Assembly: GCF_014836595.1 (NCBI RefSeq)
Contig: NZ_JACSQO010000001.1
Coordinates: 558,001-622,000, forward strand
Source: Psychrobacillus faecigallinarum
Lineage (GTDB): Bacteria; Bacillota; Bacilli; Bacillales_A; Planococcaceae
Reading direction: 5' to 3'
Length of the DNA stretch: 64,000 nt
Numbering within the stretch: position 1 is the stretch's first letter; each line of letters opens with the position of its first letter. The position numbers were made by a program, and so were the translations under genes. Shown here in pieces: positions 1-9,134 of this stretch. The notes beneath the pieces were generated by a model. It saw only the letters and a program-made list of their open reading frames with translations. It did not search any database and was not told the origin of the DNA.

Positions 1-39
1 AATCAAAATGTTAATGATGTACTAAGTTTATTTAGCTAA
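1..39 (+). CDS. Probable flagellin C-terminus (partial, enters from left edge)
   Basis: Frame 1 reads NQNVNDVLSLFS followed by TAA at 37-39, and a strong terminator follows 4 bp later. Flagellins of Firmicutes commonly end in a motif such as NQ..Q.VL.LL, and the flagellin in this window ends [14 protein letters not shown]. The tail therefore fits the C-terminal D0 helix of a second flagellin that converges on the pseudaminic acid operon. Only twelve codons are visible, so the assignment rests on tail similarity and on the flagellin glycosylation context. Another protein with a similar tail cannot be excluded. Confidence 0.45.
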   Translation, partial: NQNVNDVLSLFS

Positions 40-42
40 AAA

Positions 43-84
43 AAACAGACTAGGAAACCAAAATAAGGTTCCTAGTCTGTTTTT
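43..84. terminator. Bidirectional intrinsic terminator
   Basis: Near-perfect inverted repeat with arms ACAGACTAGGAAACC and GGTTCCTAGTCTGT, containing one bulged A. It is flanked by A-runs on the left and T-runs on the right, so each strand gives a stem followed by U residues. It would end the plus-strand gene that stops at 39 and the minus-strand pse operon, whose last stop codon is at 202. Confidence 0.85.
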
Positions 85-201
85 ATGAAAATCTACAATA
101 AGCTTCTATTGAAAATCGGCAGTCCTCAAGAGTAGTCACCTTGAATCAATGTATTTGATGATGTAATTTCACATTTAGTTGATAAATATCATTAAATAAC
201 T

Positions 202-1254
202 CTATAATAGCTCATCTATCATTATTGGTGTCCCCGCTTTGTAATCTTTCCTAGCTAATTTGTTGATTATTTTTTCATAGTATTTAGGTTCTAGTCCATA
301 TCCTGGACGAACAATTTTTATATTTTTTTTTGTAAATTTTTCTCCACTATTAATATCCTGAGCAACATAAATAGAACGTCTGAATTTTAAAGAAGCTTTC
401 TCCACTTCGGTAGGACCGTAGGTAACTTTCCCCATCGCCTGCCATGCTCGCTCTGTCTCTATAACTAATTCCTTCATCTCACTAGGTTCCATTGAAAATG
501 CAGAGTCTACACCACCATCTGCTCTCGATAACGTAAAATGTTTTTCAATCACAGTAGCACCTAAAGCTACACTTGCTACTGCGACACCTATTCCCATAGT
601 ATGATCTGATAATCCAACTTGCACATCGAATAATTCACTCATATGAGGAATGGTAGAGATGTTTGTATTGTTAGGCGTCGCTGGGTAGGTACTTGTACAT
701 TTCAATAAAATTAACTCTTTACAGCCAGCCTCTCTTGCCGTTCTTACTAGTTCATCTAACTCAGCTACAGTAGCCATACCAGTAGAAACAATCATGGGTT
801 TACCGGTAGAAGCAACTTTTTTTATAAGTGGTAAATCAGTGTTTTCAAAAGAAGCAATTTTATAGAGAGGTACATCCAATTCTTCCAAAAAGTCAACTGC
901 TGTATCATCAAAAGGTGTACTAAATGCTATCATACCTAGGTCACGTGCTCGATCAAAAATTGGCTTATGCCATTCCCAAGGGGTGTATGCTTGTTGATAT
1001 AATTTATAAAGATTTTGACCATCCCAAAGATTTTCACTATCCTCAATTTTAAAATCAGGATTTTCTATATTTAAAGTCATGGTATCGGCAGTGTATGTTT
1101 GTATTTTTAATGCATGTGCACCTGCCTTAGAAGCTTCTTCAACTATTTTTAATGCTCTCTCCAAGGAATGATTATGATTACCGGACATTTCAGCAATAAT
1201 AAATGGTGGATTATTTAAACCTATTTTTTTGTTTTCAATAATAACTGTATTCAT
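202..1254 (-). CDS. pseI: Pseudaminic acid synthase PseI
   Basis: NeuB-family enzyme that condenses 2,4-diacetamido-2,4,6-trideoxy-L-altrose with phosphoenolpyruvate to give pseudaminic acid. The protein is about 350 residues, normal for the family. An N-terminal TIM barrel has the family motifs AEMSGNHNHSLERA, KIQTYTADT and GLSDHTMGIGVAVASVALGA, and a C-terminal SAF/antifreeze-like domain begins near residue 290. I place the start at 1254, where ATGA overlaps the pseH stop. An in-frame ATG at 1263 is less likely. It is the last gene of the B-C-F-G-H-I operon and is followed by a terminator. A sialic or legionaminic acid synthase is the alternative, but the pseB/C/G/H neighbours favour pseudaminic acid. 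Confidence 0.93.
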   Translation of the reverse strand: MNTVIIENKKIGLNNPPFIIAEMSGNHNHSLERALKIVEEASKAGAHALKIQTYTADTMTLNIENPDFKIEDSENLWDGQNLYKLYQQAYTPWEWHKPIFDRARDLGMIAFSTPFDDTAVDFLEELDVPLYKIASFENTDLPLIKKVASTGKPMIVSTGMATVAELDELVRTAREAGCKELILLKCTSTYPATPNNTNISTIPHMSELFDVQVGLSDHTMGIGVAVASVALGATVIEKHFTLSRADGGVDSAFSMEPSEMKELVIETERAWQAMGKVTYGPTEVEKASLKFRRSIYVAQDINSGEKFTKKNIKIVRPGYGLEPKYYEKIINKLARKDYKAGTPIMIDELL

Positions 1255-1805
1255 ATATACCATTCCATTCTTTCTTCAACTTGTTTTAAATGACTTTTCC
1301 ATTCATTATGCAAGATGGAGTAATCATTAATATCCATGAATTGGCCATCCTTTAAAATATGTTCTCTACGTGTCACATCATGTTTAAATCCCAGTTTTTC
1401 GTGAAAGTGTTTACTTCTTGGATTTTTATCAAGAACACTAGCATTTACTTTTCTTAACTTTAAATCATTAAAAATATAATTCAATGCCGTATAGCCAAGG
1501 ACAGTTCCCATGCCACGTGATGCGTTTGTGTTGCCAATATAGAATCCCCACTCACAACTCTTATGGATAGGATTGATTTCGTTAATATTAACAATTCCGT
1601 AAGGAACGCCATCAAAATAAAATAATTTTGAAAGTGCCTTTTCATTTATCAACAGTCTTTCATACCAAGCTAGGTGTTGCTCAATCGAAATATAATCGCT
1701 ATTATACATGACGGTTCTAATGTGATTTTGGTTTCTCCAATTTAAAACAAGTGATAAATCCTCATATTGAATATCTTTCAATAGTGCTCTGTTATCTAGT
1801 ATCAT
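1251..1805 (-). CDS. pseH: UDP-4-amino-4,6-dideoxy-N-acetyl-altrosamine N-acetyltransferase PseH
   Basis: GNAT-fold acetyltransferase of 184 residues. In the pseudaminic acid pathway PseH acetylates the 4-amino group of the UDP-linked sugar made by PseC, using acetyl-CoA. Visible features are the early LVLNWRN segment typical of this family, the acetyl-CoA pocket region GWGF-like (CEWGFYIGNTNASRGMGTVL) and the late KLRKVNASVLDKNPRSKHFH segment. It overlaps pseG by 14 bp and pseI by 4 bp, consistent with translational coupling. The family assignment is solid, and the exact substrate follows from the complete neighbouring pathway. Confidence 0.9.
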   Translation of the reverse strand: MILDNRALLKDIQYEDLSLVLNWRNQNHIRTVMYNSDYISIEQHLAWYERLLINEKALSKLFYFDGVPYGIVNINEINPIHKSCEWGFYIGNTNASRGMGTVLGYTALNYIFNDLKLRKVNASVLDKNPRSKHFHEKLGFKHDVTRREHILKDGQFMDINDYSILHNEWKSHLKQVEERMEWYI

Positions 1806-2898
1806 TTATAATCTCCAATATCCGAGATGACACTCTATTTTTTTTAACAGTAGAGTAATTTATAATATAGTTACAACTCTCTACCATTTTTAATATAGCT
1901 TGTGGATTATCAATTAATAGCTTTAGTTGGGACTGAATGTCTGATTTTAAAATACTTTGTATAACTCCCAGTGATTTAATTGCACCTGTATGTGCTAAAT
2001 CCCTCGTTAACTCTAATTGGTTACTTGCTGTTGTTACTACAACAGATGGTAATCTTAGATAGATTCTTTCCCATGATGCAGTTCCACCTGCTCCAATTGC
2101 TAAATCTGCTTGTGACATTAGATTGGCCATATAGTCAATATTACAATGTAGAATAACGTTTTCATATTTATTACAGAATGATTCTATTTGTTCCTTAAAA
2201 GGATTTTCAAATCCTATTACTACATTAATTATAATATTTACTTTTATTAATTCTTTTATAGCATATAGAATTTTTAAGGTTGCTCCTGCAGAATCAGTTC
2301 CACCGAAAAATATAAGAATATTATTGATAGTACCATCTCTAATAATCTTAGATGGATTTATATTTAAAAATTCTTCGCGCAGCAAGGCATAGGAAGGCCC
2401 TAAAAATTGATAACACTTTTCAGGAACTAGATTACTGTACCTATTCTCCATACTACAATAGAAATTTTGATCAAGTAATAAATCACAATCATGTTTTCTA
2501 TCAGCTATGTCATCGATCACCATTATTTTCTTGACAATTGACTGTAATTTTTGTTCCCAATTTATATCAATTGAATAATGATCTACTACTAACAATTCTA
2601 TTGGCAAATTTACCTTTTTCAATAGTAAAATAGTTTCCTCTGCATCATCAAACCAGTTATCTCTTGTCCAATCCCAATGTGATATTTCGGGTGATTCTTT
2701 TGTTTTAGGTATTTCCGAAAGACAAAGTACATCAAAACCTTGTTCAGTTATAAAGTTAATTAAATTGCCTTCTAAATTTCTACAAATAAACGTTACAACT
2801 ACGTTTCTACTTTTCAATTGTTTAGCTAAAGTCAAACATCTCATTACGTGACCCGTACCTATTTGAATTGAAGCATCGGTCCGTATAAATACTTGCAT
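1792..2898 (-). CDS. pseG: UDP-2,4-diacetamido-2,4,6-trideoxy-beta-L-altropyranose hydrolase PseG
   Basis: GT-B-fold nucleotide-sugar hydrolase that releases UDP from the diacetylated sugar before PseI acts. The N-terminus has the signature IGTGHVMRCLTLA, which includes the catalytic histidine. A C-terminal glycosyltransferase-like half has FFGGTDSAG and AIGAGGTASWERIYLRLPSV. I chose the ATG at 2898 (MQVFIRTDAS) because AAGGTGG lies 5-6 bases upstream, whereas an upstream ATG at 2928 would overlap pseF and lacks a clear site. The protein is about 368 residues. It overlaps pseH by 14 bp. Confidence 0.92.
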   Translation of the reverse strand: MQVFIRTDASIQIGTGHVMRCLTLAKQLKSRNVVVTFICRNLEGNLINFITEQGFDVLCLSEIPKTKESPEISHWDWTRDNWFDDAEETILLLKKVNLPIELLVVDHYSIDINWEQKLQSIVKKIMVIDDIADRKHDCDLLLDQNFYCSMENRYSNLVPEKCYQFLGPSYALLREEFLNINPSKIIRDGTINNILIFFGGTDSAGATLKILYAIKELIKVNIIINVVIGFENPFKEQIESFCNKYENVILHCNIDYMANLMSQADLAIGAGGTASWERIYLRLPSVVVTTASNQLELTRDLAHTGAIKSLGVIQSILKSDIQSQLKLLIDNPQAILKMVESCNYIINYSTVKKNRVSSRILEIINDTR

Positions 2899-2908
2899 AG
2901 ATACCACC

Positions 2909-3640
2909 TTATAATTTCTTTTGTTCAATATGAATGTTTAATTGCATCCATTCTGGATTCTTATCAAGAATGTTAATAACATCATTCATAGAAAAAATAT
3001 GATTTTCTTTGTATAATTTCTTTAAGATAAGTTCAATTAATTGGAAATCCTCAATTGTATCCACAGTCCAGCGATATTTGCCAAAGTTCTGATTACAAGA
3101 GATAAAACCAATATTAAAATTCTGTGGATTCGAATACATATACGCTGTAACATGTTCTCTATCTCTTTCTAAAATAGCTTCTAAATAAGCTTTTTCTAAG
3201 GCTTTTTCAGAAAAAACCTCCGTATCTAACCCTCTTGGATACGTTCTTTCTATCGTATTTGATACATAGTCATAATATGGTAAATTGTCTATATAATATT
3301 TAATAGTTTTATCGATGATAGATGGATCTATAATAGGGCAATCTGAAGTTAACCTAACTATAACTTCTCCTCCAAATTGTTGCGATGCTTCATAATAACG
3401 AGCAAGTACATCCTCTTCGGAGCCTCTGTAGTAATCAACGTTATACTGTTCACAAAAACTAACTATAAGATCATCGTTTTTATTAGTTGTAGTGGCAATA
3501 ACAATTTTATCTATCAGTTTTGATTTTTTCACTCTTTCTAATTGATATAATAATAAAGGTTTGCCATTCACTTCTTTTAATATTTTACCGGGTAATCTAG
3601 TTGAACCCATTCGAGCTTGGATAATCGCTAAAATTTTCAT
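2909..3640 (-). CDS. pseF: CMP-pseudaminic acid cytidylyltransferase PseF
   Basis: Nucleotidyltransferase of the SpsF/CMP-KDO-synthetase type, 243 residues. It activates pseudaminic acid with CTP so that it can be transferred to flagellin. The N-terminal nucleotide-binding motif ARMGSTRLPGKIL is followed by IVIATTTNKNDD, the SDCPIIDP segment with its metal-binding aspartates, and RWTVDTIEDFQL near the C-terminus, all typical of the SpsF branch. It overlaps pseC by 4 bp. The pathway position (the last soluble step before the glycosyltransferase) and the neighbours support the substrate. By fold alone it could be an SpsF protein for another acidic sugar. Confidence 0.9.
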   Translation of the reverse strand: MKILAIIQARMGSTRLPGKILKEVNGKPLLLYQLERVKKSKLIDKIVIATTTNKNDDLIVSFCEQYNVDYYRGSEEDVLARYYEASQQFGGEVIVRLTSDCPIIDPSIIDKTIKYYIDNLPYYDYVSNTIERTYPRGLDTEVFSEKALEKAYLEAILERDREHVTAYMYSNPQNFNIGFISCNQNFGKYRWTVDTIEDFQLIELILKKLYKENHIFSMNDVINILDKNPEWMQLNIHIEQKKL

Positions 3641-4794
3641 TTTTTTACTTTTCCAATCACTAATTTTACAGCATCAATAACATCTTTGATGTCCTGATCT
3701 TGCATTAAGGGAAATAAAGGTAGAGAAATAATTTCTTCATATAATTTCTCTGCTTCTGGAAGAGAACCTTTTAAATATCCCAACTGTTGATAGAAAGGAA
3801 GAGTATGTACAGGAATATAATGAACATTAACACCAATTTTAAGTTTTTGTAGCTCTTCAAAAACTTCCTTTCGAGAAGCATTTAATTTCTCCAGGTTTAA
3901 TTTAAGCACATACAAATGCCAACTTGAATCTGTGTCAGGCAATTGGTATGGAATTTGTAATTCTGCCATTTCAGTAAAACTCTCATTATAGGCTGCAACA
4001 ATTTGCTTTCTTCTGTTAACAAAACTATCTAATTTATTTAATTGACTTACGCCAAGTGCTGCTTGAATATCAGTCATTCGATAATTATAACCTAAAAATT
4101 GCATTTCATAATACCAAGGTCCATGATTTTCATGCAATAGTTTTGGATCTCTCGTAATCCCATGAGAACGAAATTGTAAAAGTTTATTATAATAATCTAT
4201 ATTATTTGTTGTAATTATTCCTCCTTCACCCGTAGTAATATGTTTCACAGGATGAAAGCTGAACATTGTCATATCACTAATTGAACCAACTTTTTTTCCT
4301 TTATATTTACTCCCTAAAGCATGGGCGGCATCTTCAATAACAACTAAATTATATTTATTAGCAATTTTCCTAATTTCTTCCAATTGCGCTGGTTGACCAG
4401 TAAAATGTACTGGTATTATTGCTTTTGTTCTAGGAGTAATCTTCCTCTCGATATCAGTATGGTCTATATTATAGGTTTTCGGGTTGATGTCAGCAAAAAT
4501 GACTTTTCCACCTTGATACAGAACACAATTTGCACTTGCTGCAAATGTAATGGGGGTTGTTATAACCTCATCTCCGCTGCTAATTCCTGCTGCAAAACAG
4601 GCGCCATGCAAAGCTGCAGTTCCATTAGAAAAAGAAACTGCATATGATGCACCTACAAATTCAGCCACTTTTTTTTCAAACATTTCAATAGCAGGCCCAG
4701 TTGTTAAATAATCACTTTTTAGTACCTCTATCACAGCATTAATATCGTCGTCATCAATAAATTGCTTACCATAAGGCAAATAAGTATTTCTCAC
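3637..4794 (-). CDS. pseC: UDP-4-amino-4,6-dideoxy-N-acetyl-altrosamine transaminase PseC
   Basis: DegT/DnrJ/EryC1-family PLP aminotransferase of 385 residues that aminates C4 of the 4-keto sugar made by PseB. The PLP lysine lies in FSFHPVKHITTGEGG. Other family marks are SFSNGTAALHGA, DAAHALGS and YNYRMTDIQAALG. The start is a GTG at 4794 with AAGGAG about 10 bases upstream. It lies 37 bp after pseB and overlaps pseF by 4 bp. Length and motifs match PseC of Campylobacter and Helicobacter type. A second DegT protein at 43237-44352 belongs to a different pathway. Confidence 0.93.
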   Translation of the reverse strand: MRNTYLPYGKQFIDDDDINAVIEVLKSDYLTTGPAIEMFEKKVAEFVGASYAVSFSNGTAALHGACFAAGISSGDEVITTPITFAASANCVLYQGGKVIFADINPKTYNIDHTDIERKITPRTKAIIPVHFTGQPAQLEEIRKIANKYNLVVIEDAAHALGSKYKGKKVGSISDMTMFSFHPVKHITTGEGGIITTNNIDYYNKLLQFRSHGITRDPKLLHENHGPWYYEMQFLGYNYRMTDIQAALGVSQLNKLDSFVNRRKQIVAAYNESFTEMAELQIPYQLPDTDSSWHLYVLKLNLEKLNASRKEVFEELQKLKIGVNVHYIPVHTLPFYQQLGYLKGSLPEAEKLYEEIISLPLFPLMQDQDIKDVIDAVKLVIGKVKK

Positions 4795-4831
4795 TTCTAA
4801 TATCTCCTTAAAGAAAAAATGCAGTCAAAGA

Positions 4832-5812
<981 letters not shown>

Positions 5813-5902
5813 TTAAAATCACCTTTATGTTTCTATTTTTGTTTGATAAAATATTAGAATTCTATATTAACTACTTTTCTATTTATAATAATTTTCATAA
5901 TC

Positions 5903-6235
5903 TTAGTATGTCTGACATTTTTCAAAAAAAGGTTTAATCTCATATTCAAACATATCTGCTACAATTACATAATCCTGAATTTCCAATCCACTATTTATTT
6001 CATTTAAAAAAACGTGAATTTTCTCTGTATTAAGTGGATTATAGTATAAATATTTTTCTAAATTTACATTTGCACTAATTAACCATGAGACACCTTCACT
6101 AAATGCAAGAATTTCCTTTAAAGCTTCATTTAAATTAGTTTGTCGAATGTCATCCGCTATTTTCTGACATCCTTTTGGCAATATTGACAGATATTCATTG
6201 TAGCTTTCAATTGTTTCTTCTACTAATTTATTCAT
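5903..6235 (-). CDS. Conserved small helical protein of flagellin-glycosylation locus, unknown function
   Basis: About 110 residues, predicted almost entirely helical and acidic, with no signal peptide or membrane segment. I place the start at 6235 (MNKLVEETIESYNEY), with GAGGAT 7 bases upstream. The start overlaps the end of the Maf gene by 8 bp, so translation is probably coupled. The pattern EGVSWLISA in the middle and VADMFEYEIKPFFE at the end looks like a conserved family rather than random coding. Its size and helicity resemble flagellar export chaperones such as FliS or FlgN, but no specific motif proves this. Position suggests a partner of the glycosyltransferase or of flagellin. Confidence 0.75.
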   Translation of the reverse strand: MNKLVEETIESYNEYLSILPKGCQKIADDIRQTNLNEALKEILAFSEGVSWLISANVNLEKYLYYNPLNTEKIHVFLNEINSGLEIQDYVIVADMFEYEIKPFFEKCQTY

Positions 6236-7940
6236 GGTTTTCATCCTCAATATCTTTGATTATTTTCATGATTAACTCATTTGTATACGCTTCAGCTATA
6301 TCAATGACCTTTGCTAAACTAGAGTACAATTCCTGATTTTGATTATATACCCTAATATATTTTTCTTTACTTGATTCATTTATATTTGGTAAATAGTTAT
6401 TTTTTATATTTAAAGTGATAGGATCTATTAAACTAATGATAGACACATTTTGATAGATTTTTTTTAGCTTTTCATCATTTTTATTAAGCAGTTTTATAGT
6501 TTTTTGCTCGAATTTTATTTTTGACTTGTTCTTAGAAATTAAATCCAGACTTTCTGTTAATATTTTTTTAATATCGCTGTAGTGTTTAAGTTCTTTTTCC
6601 ATTTTGTCTTTTAGGTCAAATTTTTTCATTATATCAGTACTGGAAATGCAAGATTTCTCAAAATTACAATACTCTATATTTTCAGCATACTTATTACAGA
6701 ATTCTTGAAAGGAGATTTGCGTAAATCCTTTCAAAAAAACTCCTCCTTCAGTGCAATTATAAATAGTTCTATTTTTATCAGTAAAAGTAATTAATTTCTC
6801 AAAACTTTCCTTCATTGAATAAAAAACATAGTCAGTTAATACCTCTTCACCAAAATAACCTTCGGTTAAAAAAGCTCCTCTTTTTTTACGAAAGTCTTCA
6901 TCTATCTCAAGATAGTTTTTATTAAATTCCGCATGGGTCTTATTATCAGTATAAGCCAAATCTTGCCCTATTAATGCTATAGGCCCGCTTGAAATATAAT
7001 TCGCTACCGTGAAAGCATAGTTAGCTACTGATCCTCCTCCGATTAAGGAAGGATAGATTTCGTTAGTCAAATAAGTTAAATGTTTATTTACTACTGAATT
7101 ACAGGTGGTATCAAATATATAACCATTTCCTCCAAAACTCTTCCTTATCTTATAATGGCTATATAAACTATAGATAAATCCTGTATTAGAAAGGTTCAAT
7201 TCTCTAAAATGATTGTAATTATTATCTGACCCATCAACAGAAACAACATAATTAGGTTCTATACCATTTTTAAGTAAAGTATTTATAGTGGAACCAGCAG
7301 CTAGAATAATTACCGAATCCTTTATTTTTTGTAATATCGGAATCTGTTTAGTAAGAGAAGGACCACCTGATGCAATAACTACTGGAAGATTATACTTATT
7401 TTTCAACTCAATTAAAGATTTATCTTTAGTAGTATAGTAGAGATTTAACAGATAATTTTTTTGCCATATTTCTGAAAAAAAACGTACTGTGTTTTCAGTA
7501 ACTCTATTTATATTAAGCCTATCTTTTATTAATTTTAAAAATTCTACATAATCTTCTTCCATTACTTTATCATAATTTGGAGAAATAATTATATTTACTC
7601 GTCTATTAAATTTGTCAATTTTTTTATCCAAAATGTTCAAATTTTTTTTTTCATATATATCAGTTATGATTTCTTTGTAACATTCAATATCGATTTCCTT
7701 TGCTATCGGATCTATAATTAATAATTCTTCTTCACTTTTAAGCTTTTCTTTAAATTTTTTATAAAAATAACCATTTCCATACCCATATAATATATGAAGA
7801 TGGTTTGGTTTATAATTCATGTCTACAAATTGTTCTGCTTCTTTTAAAGGATCATACTTACTGTGCAAAAAGAAACCATTTATTTTAATTGTTATATCTC
7901 CCGATTTACATGTAATTCTTTCTATATCTAATGTTGTCAT
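6228..7940 (-). CDS. Maf-type motility accessory factor (DUF115), probable flagellin pseudaminyltransferase
   Basis: Protein of 570 residues. The central domain (about residues 175-370) has the DUF115/MptE-like marks PVVIASGGPSLTKQI, ILAAGSTINTLLKNGI, PNYVVSVDG and IALIGQDLAYTDNKTHAE. Maf proteins of Campylobacter, Aeromonas and Clostridium transfer nonulosonic acids such as pseudaminic acid to flagellin Ser/Thr. The C-terminal third is helical and Lys/Glu-rich. The gene lies between hag and the pse genes and is the first gene of that transcription unit. Activity as the flagellin glycosyltransferase is inferred from family and context. The coding sequence is very AT-rich compared with the flagellar operon, which may reflect transfer of the glycosylation island. 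Confidence 0.85.
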   Translation of the reverse strand: MTTLDIERITCKSGDITIKINGFFLHSKYDPLKEAEQFVDMNYKPNHLHILYGYGNGYFYKKFKEKLKSEEELLIIDPIAKEIDIECYKEIITDIYEKKNLNILDKKIDKFNRRVNIIISPNYDKVMEEDYVEFLKLIKDRLNINRVTENTVRFFSEIWQKNYLLNLYYTTKDKSLIELKNKYNLPVVIASGGPSLTKQIPILQKIKDSVIILAAGSTINTLLKNGIEPNYVVSVDGSDNNYNHFRELNLSNTGFIYSLYSHYKIRKSFGGNGYIFDTTCNSVVNKHLTYLTNEIYPSLIGGGSVANYAFTVANYISSGPIALIGQDLAYTDNKTHAEFNKNYLEIDEDFRKKRGAFLTEGYFGEEVLTDYVFYSMKESFEKLITFTDKNRTIYNCTEGGVFLKGFTQISFQEFCNKYAENIEYCNFEKSCISSTDIMKKFDLKDKMEKELKHYSDIKKILTESLDLISKNKSKIKFEQKTIKLLNKNDEKLKKIYQNVSIISLIDPITLNIKNNYLPNINESSKEKYIRVYNQNQELYSSLAKVIDIAEAYTNELIMKIIKDIEDENHE

Positions 7941-7990
7941 ATCTTAACACCTCTACTTTTATTATCGACACCTATCCAAATAAATAAAGT

Positions 7991-8020
7991 ATTAAAATCA
8001 TGATTCAAATTAAAAGTCAA
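7991..8020 (-). promoter_or_regulatory. Probable sigma-A promoter of the Maf-pse operon
   Basis: On the minus strand TTGACT (8020-8015), an 18-bp spacer and TTTAAT (7996-7991) each match the sigma-A hexamers at 5 of 6 positions. This predicts a leader of about 45 nt before the Maf ATG at 7940, which has GAGGTG at good spacing. A TCGATAAT just downstream (7968-7961) resembles a sigma-D -10, but no TAAA lies 15 bp upstream of it. A palindrome, ATTACGTTTACGTAAT, sits upstream at 8082-8097 and may be an operator. Confidence 0.5.
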
Positions 8021-8141
8021 TTCCAGTAGTTTTTGTTTATAAATATAGAAGTTCCCCTTAACTCTACACTTCATCAAATCTATTACGTAAACGTAATCAT
8101 TACTTTAAGAAGAATTTTTTATTATTATAATAAAAAAAGAA

Positions 8142-8163
8142 ATTTAAGCTACTTTGCTTAAAT
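8142..8163. terminator. Second hairpin downstream of hag
   Basis: Arms ATTTAAGC and GCTTAAAT around a 6-nt loop, with T-rich sequence on both outer sides (CCCTTTTT on the plus side, TTTCTTTTTTT on the minus side). It lies about 20 bp beyond the main hag terminator and may serve as a back-up terminator. Confidence 0.55.
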
Positions 8164-8181
8164 CCCTTTTTGTTAAAAACA

Positions 8182-8214
8182 AAAATCCGAACTTTAAAAT
8201 AAAGTTCGGATTTT
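8182..8214 (-). terminator. Strong rho-independent terminator of hag
   Basis: Perfect 15-bp stem (AAAATCCGAACTTTA and its complement) with a 3-nt loop, starting a few bases after the hag stop codon. It is followed on the minus strand by TTTTTGTTTTTAAC. Such a strong structure would separate the abundant hag mRNA from the glycosylation operon. Confidence 0.92.
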
Positions 8215-8220
8215 ACTATT

Positions 8221-9033
8221 TTATTGAAGTAATTGTAAAACACCTTGAGGTTGTTGATTTGCTTGAGCTAGCATAGATTGTGCAGCTTGAGTTAAAATAT
8301 TGTTTTTAGTGAATGACATCATTTCTTTTGCCATATCAACATCGCGAATACGAGATTCAGCAGCAGATAAGTTTTCAGAAGTAGCACCTAGATTATTAAT
8401 AGTATGCTCCAAACGATTTTGAACTGCACCTAATTTTGAACGTTCTTTCGAAACAGTTTCGATAGCATCGTTAATAGTTGTGATCGCTTTATCTGATCCT
8501 GATTGAGTTTCTACATCTAAAGTATTAACTGATAATGCTCCAGCATTCATAGTAGCAATAGTTAATTCAATATTTTGTCCTGAATTGGCACCGATATGGA
8601 ATGTTTTACCTGAGAAAGTACCACCTAATAGGTTTTGTGTATTGAACTCAGTATTATCAGCAATGCGTGTAATTTCAGATGCTAATGCATCGATTTCAGC
8701 TTGGATTGCTTCACGGTCTGCAGCAACATTTGTATCATTTGAAGATTGTACTGCTAATTCACGCATACGTTGTAGAATAGAGTGTGTTTCGTTAAGTGCA
8801 CCCTCAGCAGTTTGAATTAAAGAAATACCATCTTGAGCGTTTTTAGAAGCCATGTCTAATCCGCGGATTTGTCCACGCATTTTTTCAGAGATAGCAAGAC
8901 CAGCAGCATCGTCACCAGCACGATTGATTTTAAAACCTGAAGATAATTTTTCTAGGTTTTTAGAAGATTGTGATTGGTTAGCTGTTAAGTTTCTGTGTGT
9001 GTTTAAAGCTGAAATATTGTGTTGAATTCTCAT
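8221..9033 (-). CDS. hag: Flagellin
   Basis: Flagellar filament protein of 270 residues. The N-terminal D0/D1 region ([16 protein letters not shown], then [20 protein letters not shown]) and the C-terminal D1/D0 region (ending [10 protein letters not shown]) are both intact. The variable middle is very short, about residues 140-185, so this is a minimal flagellin much like B. subtilis Hag. Serines and threonines in the middle are candidate sites for pseudaminic acid carried by the adjacent Maf. It is preceded by a sigma-D promoter, a CsrA-type hairpin and AAGGAGGAA, and followed by a strong terminator, so it is a monocistronic, highly expressed unit. Codon use is cleaner and less AT-rich than in the neighbouring glycosylation genes. 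Confidence 0.98.
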   Translation of the reverse strand: MRIQHNISALNTHRNLTANQSQSSKNLEKLSSGFKINRAGDDAAGLAISEKMRGQIRGLDMASKNAQDGISLIQTAEGALNETHSILQRMRELAVQSSNDTNVAADREAIQAEIDALASEITRIADNTEFNTQNLLGGTFSGKTFHIGANSGQNIELTIATMNAGALSVNTLDVETQSGSDKAITTINDAIETVSKERSKLGAVQNRLEHTINNLGATSENLSAAESRIRDVDMAKEMMSFTKNNILTQAAQSMLAQANQQPQGVLQLLQ

Positions 9034-9040
9034 TGTGAGA

Positions 9041-9049
9041 TTCCTCCTT
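9041..9049 (-). promoter_or_regulatory. hag ribosome binding site, likely second CsrA contact
   Basis: AAGGAGGAA is a near-perfect Shine-Dalgarno sequence 7 bases before the hag ATG. In B. subtilis the low-affinity CsrA site BS2 overlaps the hag Shine-Dalgarno. Here the context CAAGGAGGA keeps the AGGA core, so the same role is inferred. Confidence 0.7.
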
Positions 9050-9067
9050 GAATTTTGGTTTAATTAG

Positions 9068-9085
9068 TTCCACGTCCTTGTGGAA
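9068..9085 (-). promoter_or_regulatory. CsrA-binding hairpin (BS1-like) in the hag leader
   Basis: The transcript contains TTCCACAAGGACGTGGAA: a perfect 6-bp stem with the loop AAGGAC presenting GGA. The core ACAAGGACGT closely matches the CsrA SELEX consensus RUACARGGAUGU. It lies 19 nt upstream of the Shine-Dalgarno, the arrangement used in B. subtilis, where CsrA bridges two sites to block hag translation until FliW sequesters CsrA. The csrA and fliW genes are immediately upstream. Confidence 0.85.
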
Positions 9086-9096
9086 TTTGTTTGGCA

Positions 9097-9130
9097 GTAT
9101 AAGGTCGGCCGCCCCATTTCTGCCTTACAC
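9097..9130 (-). promoter_or_regulatory. 5'-end stem-loop of the hag mRNA
   Basis: The arms GTGTAAGG (9130-9123) and CCTTATAC (9104-9097) pair over 8 bp with one G-U and enclose a GC-rich loop containing GGGGCGGCCGACC. With the sigma-D start expected near 9128-9131, this hairpin would sit almost at the 5' end of the transcript. 5'-terminal hairpins are known to stabilise Bacillus mRNAs, so a role in flagellin mRNA stability is inferred. Confidence 0.55.
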
Positions 9131-9134
9131 TAGT

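Noticed and set aside
4384..4647. Antisense frame inside pseC, as an example of many antisense frames of 60-115 residues
   Set aside because: It lies wholly within a clear gene on the other strand and has no family features. The same applies to the similar antisense frames in hag, flgK, tagO, the beta-propeller gene and dctM.
7961..7987. Sigma-D promoter for the Maf-pse operon
   Set aside because: TCGATAAT is present, but the bases 15 bp upstream read TTAT rather than TAAA. The TTGACT-18-TTTAAT sigma-A match is better.
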